Source: a virus. Taken from it: a DNA stretch of 32,425 nt. The stretch's first letter is position 1. Every line of letters starts with the position of its first letter. The stretch lies in IMG/VR virus record IMGVR_UViG_3300017783_000112, positions 1-32,425 of that record. One strand, given 5' to 3'. Under the pieces are notes generated by a model. It searched no databases, had not been told where the DNA came from, and worked only from the letters and a program-made list of their open reading frames with translations. Shown here piece by piece: positions 9,394 to 15,886 of the stretch. Made by a program: the position numbers and the translations under genes.

Positions 9394-10068
9394 TCACAGT
9401 ATTTTACGCATATTACCTAAAGGAAAGCATGGAGCAGTGACTTGAAAAAAGAAAGTTATAAGCGTTAATCTTGTTTCGCCTTCTTTTATGTTAGTCTCCG
9501 CTTTATGAGGTTGATGGCCATCAAATATCAAGTGGCTGTTAAACACAGAGTCAAAATGTGCAGCCCTGTAAAACTTACTGTTGTGGGCTTCAAGTTCTTT
9601 AAAATATTCTTCTTTGTCTTCTATAGAATTTTCATGGTAATGATTAAATTTTGATTCCTTTGCTTTATCGGAGTAGTAGACATCCCCTGTTGACTTAGGC
9701 AAATAGATTCCTGTGCCGTTACCTAACATATTAGGCGATAAATATACAATAGACGTGAGCGTAGCTTCCCTATCGTCATGCACCCAAGTTTTAGTACCGT
9801 CAACAAGGTCGTCATAAGTTATCTTTTGAAAACGAGACTCTGCATTCCAGTAGATAAAAGACGATTTGTCTGTGATTCCAGGATAAAAAATAGACAATGT
9901 TCTTTGACAAAAGAACCTGAAAAACTCTGGAGCAACAAGAGTCATGTCCTCCGTCCTTGCTCCAGGGTATGTTCCTAGATTTTTTTCGTATTCTAAAGAA
10001 TCAGCGAAATGAATGATATCATATGGGTTATCAAAAAAGTTTAATATTTGCGTATTAGGGAAATTCAT
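9394..10068 (-). CDS. 2OG-Fe(II) oxygenase-like protein, DUF6445-type (224 aa)
   Basis: Predicted iron-dependent oxygenase fold. The sequence shows YPGART near residue 34, the metal-type motif WVHDDREATLTSIVYLS (His97, Asp99), a distal His188 in FDGHQPHKAE, and Arg200 in GETRLTLITFFF. This His-x-Asp...His...Arg layout is that of 2-oxoglutarate dioxygenases; the YPGAR block and size recall the DUF6445 family. I chose ATG 10068 rather than an upstream start at 10098 because GGAAG lies five bases before it and it follows the previous stop by two bases. Second of two adjacent oxygenases in the fibre region. The substrate is unknown; candidates are virion protein residues, nucleotides or host metabolites. 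Confidence 0.8.
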   Translation of the reverse strand: MNFPNTQILNFFDNPYDIIHFADSLEYEKNLGTYPGARTEDMTLVAPEFFRFFCQRTLSIFYPGITDKSSFIYWNAESRFQKITYDDLVDGTKTWVHDDREATLTSIVYLSPNMLGNGTGIYLPKSTGDVYYSDKAKESKFNHYHENSIEDKEEYFKELEAHNSKFYRAAHFDSVFNSHLIFDGHQPHKAETNIKEGETRLTLITFFFQVTAPCFPLGNMRKIL

Positions 10069-10070
10069 TA

Positions 10071-10616
10071 CTACTTCCAATCTGGGCCTTCTATCCAAGA
10101 AACTAAACTACGTCTTAGTCCTTTAGTCACAGGTTCCACTTTATGTGGACGAAAGGAAGGAAAAACTAAAACAGAACCTCGTTCTTTAAATCCTTCTGGC
10201 TCATTGTCCCAAAAAATAAACTTCCCGCCCTCGTAATCAGAGGAGTCGGAAAGTTGAATAACCATAGATAGCTTCCTGTTAAAACCTCCGTGTTTTGCAA
10301 AAGTATCAATATGCCAATCAAAATGACCTTTTTTTCCACCTTTATATTCAGTGTATTGAATGTCATACACGGTTGTCGCATTAACACCAAACTCTCTGTT
10401 CGCATGTGAAAAATATTCTTGAACTAAAGAGGATAAAAAATTATCTTTTTGAACCCATCGAATATCACTTATCCTTACTTTAGGTTTAGTGTTGTCTACT
10501 TGGTTCTCACTATTAAGAATTGCCGCTTGCTGTGGCTCAAATTGATATGATTTTTCTATAATTAAATCGCATGTTTTTGAATTTAGTTCACCCTTCCATA
10601 ACCAATAAGCATGCAT
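10071..10616 (-). CDS. 2OG-Fe(II) oxygenase, prolyl 4-hydroxylase-like (181 aa)
   Basis: Predicted dioxygenase coupling 2-oxoglutarate decarboxylation to substrate hydroxylation. The double-stranded beta-helix signature is complete: HFDWHIDTF gives His102 and Asp104, then RKLSMVIQLSDSSDYEGGKF, and GSVLVFPSFRPHKVEPVTKG supplies His158, followed by Arg168/Arg169 for 2OG binding. The LSDSSDYEGGxF and FPSFRPHxVxPVTxGxRRSLVSWI blocks are typical of the P4H/PiuC-type family. Start taken as ATG 10616, the second of GTG-ATG, because GAGG lies seven bases before it and the ATG overlaps the methyltransferase stop (TGATG). It is one of three oxygenase-like genes here. The natural substrate cannot be read from sequence. 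Confidence 0.93.
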   Translation of the reverse strand: MHAYWLWKGELNSKTCDLIIEKSYQFEPQQAAILNSENQVDNTKPKVRISDIRWVQKDNFLSSLVQEYFSHANREFGVNATTVYDIQYTEYKGGKKGHFDWHIDTFAKHGGFNRKLSMVIQLSDSSDYEGGKFIFWDNEPEGFKERGSVLVFPSFRPHKVEPVTKGLRRSLVSWIEGPDWK

Positions 10617-11125
10617 CACAGCACCTCTATTTTTGAGTCAGATATAGATACTGTTGGATATGTATGCTCTTGCACAATATTTTGACCTCTGTCACCAGTG
10701 TAATGGTTGCCCGTCATCAAAACCCTCCCGTTTTCTGTCGTGCTATTTAAAAGACGTTTTATAAATGTTTTTTGTTTACAATAAGGAATATAGGGTAATA
10801 CCGCACCCATGCAAAGCACTAAATCGTACTTTTCAGTTGGCCACTCGTGACGAAAATCTAGTTCAGGGTGTAGTTTTTTAGCGGCATCGTGAATATCATA
10901 ACACACTACGGGGAAGGGTAGTGCCGCTTCGATGTCCCCATTTCCACAGCCAATAGATAAAACAGTCCCACCAAGGTAACGCTGTTTTATTCGATCTACT
11001 TGTTTGTTTACATAAAACTCATAATTAGGAAACAGCTTTTTATACGAGCCGTTAATCATACATGAATAAAAGTCTGTTATGTTTTCGGATATTGTGCTTT
11101 TATTGCAGCAACATGAGCTTGCCAT
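10616..11125 (-). CDS. SAM-dependent methyltransferase, class I (169 aa)
   Basis: Predicted Rossmann-fold methyltransferase. Motif I VLSIGCGNGDIEAA is at about residues 55-68, the acidic end of strand 2 is YDIHD (76-80), and the motif IV region is YDLVLCMGAVL (100-110). It is short for a class I enzyme (169 aa) and ends soon after a strand-5-like region, so it may act as a minimal or partner-dependent enzyme. The given ATG overlaps the upstream gene by 49 bases and has a poor RBS; an internal ATG at 11059 lies downstream of that stop but would remove part of the N-terminal helix. It is followed by a TGATG junction to the oxygenase, suggesting co-translation. The substrate is unknown. Confidence 0.82.
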   Translation of the reverse strand: MASSCCCNKSTISENITDFYSCMINGSYKKLFPNYEFYVNKQVDRIKQRYLGGTVLSIGCGNGDIEAALPFPVVCYDIHDAAKKLHPELDFRHEWPTEKYDLVLCMGAVLPYIPYCKQKTFIKRLLNSTTENGRVLMTGNHYTGDRGQNIVQEHTYPTVSISDSKIEVL

Positions 11126-11451
11126 GCTTCTAGCCCGTTTTCTGTAATATATTCAATCTGCGAGTCTGTATTACCGTAAGCATCAACTCTATCTTGATAC
11201 CATTGTGGCATATAAACAGGATCTACCTGTGTTTCTGTTTGACCAGGAGCAGGTGAAGCTGTTCCTGTTCGCCCTTGAGCAAGAAAACTAGGTGCTGAAG
11301 TATCGGGCAGTGGTTTGTAGTTCCAAACTACGGCATCAAATTCTTCTTGAGTCATATTACTGTAAGTTTTGACTCTTGCCCATGAACCGTTCGGAAACCG
11401 TACATCTACGTCACCATTATCGTGAATTGTTTCTACTGTATAATCGCTCAT
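11077..11451 (-). CDS. Fibre-region protein of unknown function (124 aa)
   Basis: Not recognised with certainty. The N-terminal 45 residues (YTVETIHDNGDVDVRFPNGS, then WARVKTYSNMTQEEFDAVVW) form a small beta-plus-helix unit. A Pro/Thr/Gln linker with SPAPGQTETQ follows, then an aromatic patch YMPQWYQDRVDAYGN and a C-terminal helix. Such two-part small proteins near adhesin genes are often fibre-assembly chaperones or attachment factors, but this is positional inference. The start ATG is one base after the stop of the 46-residue zinc-ribbon gene. It overlaps the methyltransferase gene by 49 bases if that gene uses its first ATG. Confidence 0.75.
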   Translation of the reverse strand: MSDYTVETIHDNGDVDVRFPNGSWARVKTYSNMTQEEFDAVVWNYKPLPDTSAPSFLAQGRTGTASPAPGQTETQVDPVYMPQWYQDRVDAYGNTDSQIEYITENGLEAWQAHVAAIKAQYPKT

Positions 11452-11452
11452 T

Positions 11453-11593
11453 TTACCACTTCCTCATAGGACATTTACTCGTTTCAATCTTGGTCTTTAA
11501 GTACATAAGACACCCACATTTTTTGCATTGATTAATAACAGGTCTAAGCCACTCGCAACTTTTACAAATCGCCATACGCTCTTCTGCCGTCAT
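11453..11593 (-). CDS. 46-residue zinc-ribbon protein
   Basis: A small gene that I read from the minus strand. It encodes Cys10-x2-Cys13, then Cys23-x2-Cys26-x-Cys28, and Cys41 in the ending SKCPMRKW. Paired CxxC and CxxCxC knuckles suggest a single zinc (or possibly iron) site. The pattern ICxxC...CxxCGC...KCPxxKW is, from memory, recurrent in cyanophage and other marine phage genomes with no assigned role. The start ATG at 11593 shares its A with the TAA of the glycine-rich adhesin gene (TAATG) and the stop is one base before the next ATG, so it fits exactly between two genes. It may assist fibre folding or regulate late genes. Confidence 0.85.
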   Translation of the reverse strand: MTAEERMAICKSCEWLRPVINQCKKCGCLMYLKTKIETSKCPMRKW

Positions 11594-12789
11594 TAAGTAG
11601 CCCCTTGAACAGTGCCATTATTAGTGAACGAGCAAGCTACACTTTGTAAAAGTGCGTTTCCAGCCGCACCGCCAGCTTGACCGCTACTTCCAGCTTGACC
11701 ACTAGACCCACCAGAACCGTTAATAAATCTTTCAGAAGAATCGCCGCCATCACCAGGAGCGTTTGAGGCACAACCGCTCCAACCGTAGGAACTGGCAGAA
11801 CCTGTTGAGCCTGTTGAGCCAGCTTGACCGCTACTTCCAGCGGAGCCAGCATTACCAAAACTACCGCCATCACCGCCAGAACCGCCGTTACCGCCAGAGC
11901 CGCCTGTGCCACCGTTGCCTGGGTTAGAAAACCCCGTTGTAACACCTTGACTGCCGCCAGAACTTCCCCCTGAACCGCTACTACCTGTCCCGCCGCTACT
12001 ACCTGTTCCAACATCCTGTTGGTACCCCTGCCCAACACCGCCAGAGCCAGCGGAGCCAGCGGAGCCGCCAGAACCGCCAGCACCACCACCGGATGGTCCA
12101 AAAACAGCGTAACAGTTAGGGCGACTGCTGTCACCCATAGCACAACTTGCACCACCACCAAATGGAACCAGATTGGAGGGGCAGGGGCCGCAGGGTTGGG
12201 TCACAGGAGGGCCATTAGTAAACGCTGGACCACCAGCACCACCAGCACCACCTGCACCACCTGCACCGCCATTGCCGCCAGCACCACCGCCACCGCGTAA
12301 CGTACCGTTGTTAGTAAAGGTAACACTAGGTGTATTAACACGAACGGCAGAACCGCCAGCACCACCACTAGGACCGCCAGCACCTGTAATTGTACCTTGA
12401 TTCGTAACAGTGATTGCACCAGAAGAACCAGATGAAACGTGAATACCGTACTGGGAGTTACTTTCGCCGCCTAACTCTACCCCAGACTGAACCTCTACTT
12501 GCTTTGGGTAATCAACAGCGTAATCGTCACCAAAAACTGTAGATAAGTCTTGGTTTGTAGCTGTTGACGAATACGTCTTTTTAAATCCTTTAGCGGTATT
12601 CCGATAATCAGAAAAGTCTAACGCTCCAGATTCAGGAACACTTGCCGCTAAATTCGTTGTAGAATTATTTCCTGCATTAGCACGAACATTCGTAGTGCCT
12701 CGATAGTAGTCTGATATAGAAACTGCACCAGACCCACCAAACTCAGTACGAATATCGCTGAATGAAACGGTACCAGAACCAATAGGCAT
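11593..12789 (-). CDS. Glycine-rich tail-fibre adhesin (398 aa)
   Basis: Probable receptor-binding protein. The N-terminal region starts MPIGSGTVSFSDIRTEFGGS and contains two SDYxR blocks (ISDYYRGTT, FSDYRNTA), a module I know from marine phage fibres. A beta-rich region with repeated TNxGTI/TNNGTL strands follows, then about 220 residues dominated by GGxGG, GSGGS and GSAGS stretches. It closes with a second SFTNNGTVQGAT strand. Long glycine-rich runs separated by short variable segments resemble the polyglycine-II sandwich of T4-like gp38 adhesins, where the variable loops bind receptor. Six cysteines lie in the Gly-rich part, including CGPC. The stop of the upstream fibre gene directly abuts the ATG. 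Frame-shifted copies in this repeat are shadows. Confidence 0.85.
   Translation of the reverse strand: MPIGSGTVSFSDIRTEFGGSGAVSISDYYRGTTNVRANAGNNSTTNLAASVPESGALDFSDYRNTAKGFKKTYSSTATNQDLSTVFGDDYAVDYPKQVEVQSGVELGGESNSQYGIHVSSGSSGAITVTNQGTITGAGGPSGGAGGSAVRVNTPSVTFTNNGTLRGGGGAGGNGGAGGAGGAGGAGGPAFTNGPPVTQPCGPCPSNLVPFGGGASCAMGDSSRPNCYAVFGPSGGGAGGSGGSAGSAGSGGVGQGYQQDVGTGSSGGTGSSGSGGSSGGSQGVTTGFSNPGNGGTGGSGGNGGSGGDGGSFGNAGSAGSSGQAGSTGSTGSASSYGWSGCASNAPGDGGDSSERFINGSGGSSGQAGSSGQAGGAAGNALLQSVACSFTNNGTVQGAT
11640..12300 (-). repeat. Glycine/serine codon repeat of the adhesin
   Basis: The plus strand shows repeated CCGCCAGAACC, CCACCAGCACC and GCTTGACCGCTACTTCCAGC units, encoding GGSGG, GGAGG and AGSSGQA on the minus strand. 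The block AGCTTGACCGCTACTTCCAG appears both near 11672 and near 11820. Such internal identity allows recombination that would alter adhesin loops. Confidence 0.7.
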
Positions 12790-13416
12790 TTATGGACTCC
12801 CAAATGCTGTGATGTCATTCGCTGATGTTAAAGCACCATTAGATGCAACTTTGAAAACAGTTGTGCCGTTGTATTGGAACAACAAATCATTATCCCCTGC
12901 ATCTAACAGGACACCCCATTTACTACTTCCAAATAAAATAGAGTTCCCATTAGTGTCAAGATTTCCACCTAACTGAGGAGAGGTATCGTTTACCAGATCG
13001 GTAGGAGGACTTAAACTCCCAACCGCCGCACCTGCGCCTGCACCGTCAGCGTAAATAAATGCTGAGTTACCATTGGAAACAGTGACGTTTGCTCCAGACC
13101 CCTGTGTGAAGATCGCGTCTTGTCCGGAAGCATTTACTACAGCGTAAAATTTTGCGGCATCATTTGGGGCAATCGTTATAGTGTTTGTTCCTGATGGTGA
13201 GCCACCTAGAATAAGGATTTTATACATCCCGTCCGACAAAGCTCCGTCAGAGGTTGTAAGCGTATGAGTTGTTCCAGAAAGAGTGATTGATCCAACACCG
13301 TTTATAGCGCGATCAACAATATCGAGGTTCAGGTTGGTTGTAGTACCCCAAGTACCCGACTGTTCCCCTGTTCCGATTTTTTCTATTCCGGTATTAGGTG
13401 TGTATGTGCTTGCCAT
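12790..13416 (-). CDS. Tail fibre protein (208 aa)
   Basis: Structural fibre protein. The opening MASTYTPNTGIEKIGTGEQS, then GTWGTTTNLNLDIVDRAING, is a standard start of tail fibres in marine phages (ExxGTGExSGTWGxxTNxN). A beta-rich repeat domain follows, with SNGNSAFIYADGAGAGA and PQLGGNLDTNGNSILFG, the latter a common 'LGGNLDxNGxxI' fibre element. It ends in short strands and FGSP. The RBS AGAGGA is well placed. The gene sits immediately downstream of the strongest promoter-like sequence in the window, suggesting that it heads a fibre transcript. The stop abuts the start of the glycine-rich adhesin, consistent with this being the shaft and the next the tip. Confidence 0.88.
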   Translation of the reverse strand: MASTYTPNTGIEKIGTGEQSGTWGTTTNLNLDIVDRAINGVGSITLSGTTHTLTTSDGALSDGMYKILILGGSPSGTNTITIAPNDAAKFYAVVNASGQDAIFTQGSGANVTVSNGNSAFIYADGAGAGAAVGSLSPPTDLVNDTSPQLGGNLDTNGNSILFGSSKWGVLLDAGDNDLLFQYNGTTVFKVASNGALTSANDITAFGSP

Positions 13417-13440
13417 GTTAAGTTTCCTCTACTAGATGGA

Positions 13441-13469
13441 ATTATATCACTGTTTTAAACAAATGAAAA
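13441..13469 (-). promoter_or_regulatory. Candidate promoter with extended -10 upstream of fibre genes
   Basis: On the minus strand TTTTCA, 17 bases, then TATAAT preceded by TGA (extended -10, TGnTATAAT). It lies in the 56-base gap before the tail fibre gene. The -10 is a perfect consensus match; the -35 has four of six. Transcription would start about base 13434, leaving a short leader with RBS AGAGGA. Confidence 0.5.
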
Positions 13470-13472
13470 GTG

Positions 13473-14384
13473 TCATGCCGCTACCTCTGTCCATGTCGTC
13501 CCTGGATTCGGAGAAACACTTGTCCAGCTCGTTCCTGGGGCAGGCTTTATTTTACCCCAAACTACTAAATTTTCTAAATTTGCAGTAGCAGATACAGACG
13601 TAAGTTCGACTGTTGCAGTTCCTGTAACGGATTCAGAACCAATAGCTGTTGTCCCAGCCAACCCTGTTGGCTGTACATCTACCTGTATTGTTACCGTAAC
13701 GCTTCCTAACTGCGATGTACTAGAAACACCTGTAGTAGGCGCACCTGTATCAGTCACAGGAACAGGAACACCTGTTTCCCCTGTCCCAGAAACACCTGTA
13801 AGAGTTAGGTTACAGGTTCCAACAACCGATTCTTCACCAAGCCCTACAGAGCCTGTCATACCGTCTTCTGTTACAATCGCTCCCGCACCAACAAGTACGG
13901 ATTCAAGCAAGGTTGTACCAGAAACACCCGTTGGCACGACAACAGCAGAAGCCGCAACACTTAAAGACCCAACGGCACCCGTTGCTGTATTAAGTGAAAC
14001 AGGGATAGTTTGTCCAACATCAGCAAATACGCCTCCGCCCCAAACACCCTCACTCCACGCTCCTAAACCCCAACCTGTTAGGCTTTCTGTTGTACCAGAA
14101 ACACCCGTTGGAGAAACCGTAACGGGAACACTTACAACTACAGCACCTAGATGTACTTGGTTGTAAAAAGAAGGAGCTGTTACATTTGCAGCTTGAAAAC
14201 TTTGGACAGTGCCCAATGCAGTAGTCGTTAAAAGTGAAGAAACATCAACGGGGGCAGAACCAGAAGCAGTTTCATCCCCCAGCGTTGCCGTACTAGAAAA
14301 CCCAGTAGCCGCAATAGTAACATTGACTAGACCACCCCAGCCAGTATCACCCCATGCGCCTTCACTCCAGCCGTTAGCTGACAT
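13473..14384 (-). CDS. Repeat-rich fibre/adhesin-type structural protein (303 aa)
   Basis: Probable surface structural protein. It contains about six copies of a beta-repeat of the form PTG[VL]SGTTxLGSVxV (for example at residues 92-102, 151-164 and nearer the C-terminus as PTGLAGTTAIGSESV). Trp/Gly motifs are at residues 5-18 (GWSEGAWGDTGWGG) and 104-118 (GWGLGAWSEGVWGGG), and the C-terminus has GTSWTSVSPNPGTTWTEV. The composition is Thr/Val/Ser/Gly with almost no Lys or His, suggesting an extended beta-solenoid or stacked fibre. The Trp/Gly motif recurs in the tail hub protein, which may point to a shared docking element. No enzymatic motif is seen. It starts 11 bases after the previous stop. 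Confidence 0.82.
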   Translation of the reverse strand: MSANGWSEGAWGDTGWGGLVNVTIAATGFSSTATLGDETASGSAPVDVSSLLTTTALGTVQSFQAANVTAPSFYNQVHLGAVVVSVPVTVSPTGVSGTTESLTGWGLGAWSEGVWGGGVFADVGQTIPVSLNTATGAVGSLSVAASAVVVPTGVSGTTLLESVLVGAGAIVTEDGMTGSVGLGEESVVGTCNLTLTGVSGTGETGVPVPVTDTGAPTTGVSSTSQLGSVTVTIQVDVQPTGLAGTTAIGSESVTGTATVELTSVSATANLENLVVWGKIKPAPGTSWTSVSPNPGTTWTEVAA

Positions 14385-14395
14385 AGCAGCTACCT

Positions 14396-14851
14396 TTACG
14401 CGATGCGAATAATCGCGCTAGATGCGTTAGCTGTAGGAAACTGAATAGTGAAAGTTCCAGAAGTTGAAGCCTTATCGCCCCCAAAGTCTAAAGCAGCCAC
14501 GGCTTTATTAGAAGCAGAGCTATTATAGATTAATGCGCCACGAGCGGTAATTGTCGCTGTAGTAAAGCTAAGATCTGTAAAATCGGTAAACGCAGTTGTA
14601 CCAGAGGAGGTTGGGGTCACATTGGTTAATGCACCACCACCTGTAGCGTATGTACCACTAGAAGCAACTTCACCTGTTGTAGTAAATGCAGTTGTAGATG
14701 CACCAAGAGTTGCGGTTGTAGAGGATTTACCACCGCTACCGATAGCGTAAAGAGCCAGCTTAAATGTATTGCCGGAACTGTTTGTAAAATTATGTGTGCC
14801 TGTTAAAAGTTCCGTTTTAAACGAAGTACACATCGCCTGAGTGATAGCCAT
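14396..14851 (-). CDS. Beta-rich virion structural protein (151 aa)
   Basis: Not recognised by name. It starts MAITQAMCTSFKTELLTGTH, continues TFKLALYAIGSGGKSSTTAT, and is rich in Thr, Ser and Ala; the pattern of KLALY, GGALTNVTPTSSGTTAF and ARGALIYNSS is one I recall from small structural proteins in many phages (tail-fibre or head-fibre related). I chose the ATG at 14851, the second of two adjacent ATGs, because GGAG then lies six bases upstream and the start overlaps the previous stop as TGATG. Located between a short helical protein and the repeat fibre protein, it probably belongs to the fibre set. Confidence 0.78.
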   Translation of the reverse strand: MAITQAMCTSFKTELLTGTHNFTNSSGNTFKLALYAIGSGGKSSTTATLGASTTAFTTTGEVASSGTYATGGGALTNVTPTSSGTTAFTDFTDLSFTTATITARGALIYNSSASNKAVAALDFGGDKASTSGTFTIQFPTANASSAIIRIA

Positions 14852-15141
14852 CATATTCTCCTAATAAAATCAGCCAAGTCTTGTTGACCCGCTTCACGGA
14901 TCTTCTGGACGATTGTAGCACGTTCCTCGCGTCCAGCCAAGTCAATGTATTCTTTAAGCACCACTCTGATGTTTTCCTGAAATGCAATAGCTTGATCCTT
15001 GATGGGTTCCGGTGCGGTACTGGCTACGTTCAATATCTTATCCATGGCTAGATCCGTGATCTGATCTGCGCTAAGACCTCCGCCATCCGAAGTAGATACA
15101 TTTACGCTCATTACCGTTATACCTGCTCCAACACTAACCAT
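14851..15141 (-). CDS. Short helical protein of unknown function (96 aa)
   Basis: No assigned function. After a short Ser/Gly N-terminus (SVNVSTSDGGGLSADQI) it is a predicted helical bundle: TDLAMDKILNVASTAPEPIK, then a helix with FQENIRVVLKEYIDLAGREE and a last helix ending DLADFIRRI. Similar short helical proteins occur in marine phage structural clusters as far as I remember. Start ATG 15141 has GGAG nine bases upstream and overlaps the previous stop by eight bases; an in-frame ATG at 15111 is a weaker alternative. It ends in a TGATG junction. Confidence 0.78.
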   Translation of the reverse strand: MVSVGAGITVMSVNVSTSDGGGLSADQITDLAMDKILNVASTAPEPIKDQAIAFQENIRVVLKEYIDLAGREERATIVQKIREAGQQDLADFIRRI

Positions 15142-15886
15142 TATATGTGACTCCCTCGATATCGTGCCGTCCTATCATCACAGGCTGTCGTGCATCCAAA
15201 GCCTCTGGACTGGTTAACTCTTCTTCCTCTTGTGCCTCATGCTCAGACTGCCTAACAACGACAATGTTTCCATCTTGTATGTACTGAACCAGAGGATCAT
15301 CTAGTCGATGGTATCCGTACAACTTCTCGTTTAAGGGAACATTTGTATCAAGAAAGGCTGATTGCCCTGCAGTTTCAACCACAACACCTCTCGTCAATGC
15401 AATTGCTGCCCAAAACTCACAGCAAGCTCGTCCCGCTTCTGCAAAATGTATGTTCTTTTTGTATGAAAAATCAATGCCGTAGAGGCTTATCTTTTTAACC
15501 TTTGCCATGATTGCGTAAGCTAAAGCGTAAGCTACAGTATTGTTGAAATAAGAATAGCCGACTTCCGTTATAACCTCCGCAAGCGGATACTCAACAATTT
15601 CTGGAACTCTTTCATCAAGACAGCAAGAATATATCGGGCCTTTGTTCGGAGTCTTCAGTAAAAACTCTGCCGCAATTCCAGTCTGCGTACCTGCCTTAAC
15701 ATCATCGAGAAAACGACTCGCAGGATCCATCATAAAGGTGCGGTCAACATGAATTATGCCGCCAATACTATTAATACCCCAGACTTCATCAAATTTTTGC
15801 GAATTAATACGAGCCATTACATAGTCAGCGTAACTGCCTCCAAGACCCACAATAGCTATTGATTTATTTTTTAATTTTTTTTTCAT
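15134..15886 (-). CDS. Rossmann-like protein, MptE/DUF115 or glycosyltransferase-like (250 aa)
   Basis: Predicted nucleotide-binding alpha/beta protein. The N-terminus KSIAIVGLGGSYADYVMARI is a glycine-rich Rossmann loop, followed by FDEVWGINSIGG and VDRTFMMDPASRF. Further blocks are SYFNNTVAYALAYAIMAKVK and KISLYGIDFSYKKN. The GLGGS...VWGIN...D order resembles the DUF115/MptE-like fold that includes 6-hydroxymethylpterin kinase-like and sialyltransferase-like enzymes; sugar transfer to a surface or virion component is possible but unproven. I chose ATG 15886: GAGG lies six bases upstream, whereas the longer alternative begins with TTG. The start overlaps the upstream oxygenase by 23 bases in an A-rich segment. 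The C-terminus is acidic (EHEAQEEEELTSPE). Confidence 0.75.
   Translation of the reverse strand: MKKKLKNKSIAIVGLGGSYADYVMARINSQKFDEVWGINSIGGIIHVDRTFMMDPASRFLDDVKAGTQTGIAAEFLLKTPNKGPIYSCCLDERVPEIVEYPLAEVITEVGYSYFNNTVAYALAYAIMAKVKKISLYGIDFSYKKNIHFAEAGRACCEFWAAIALTRGVVVETAGQSAFLDTNVPLNEKLYGYHRLDDPLVQYIQDGNIVVVRQSEHEAQEEEELTSPEALDARQPVMIGRHDIEGVTYNG

Noticed and set aside
10166-10405. 79-codon minus-strand ORF in the hydroxylase gene
   Set aside because: Different frame of a gene with complete catalytic motifs; no independent support.
11637-12161. 174-codon second minus-strand ORF in another frame of the adhesin gene
   Set aside because: Val/Leu/Ala repeat composition is what a frameshift of Gly/Ser codon repeats gives; the Gly-rich frame has fibre N-terminus, RBS context and tight junctions.
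11640-12300. Regularly repeated short units that might suggest a CRISPR-like array
   Set aside because: Units are irregular, codon-phased and encode GGS/GGA runs; no spacer/repeat structure or cas genes.
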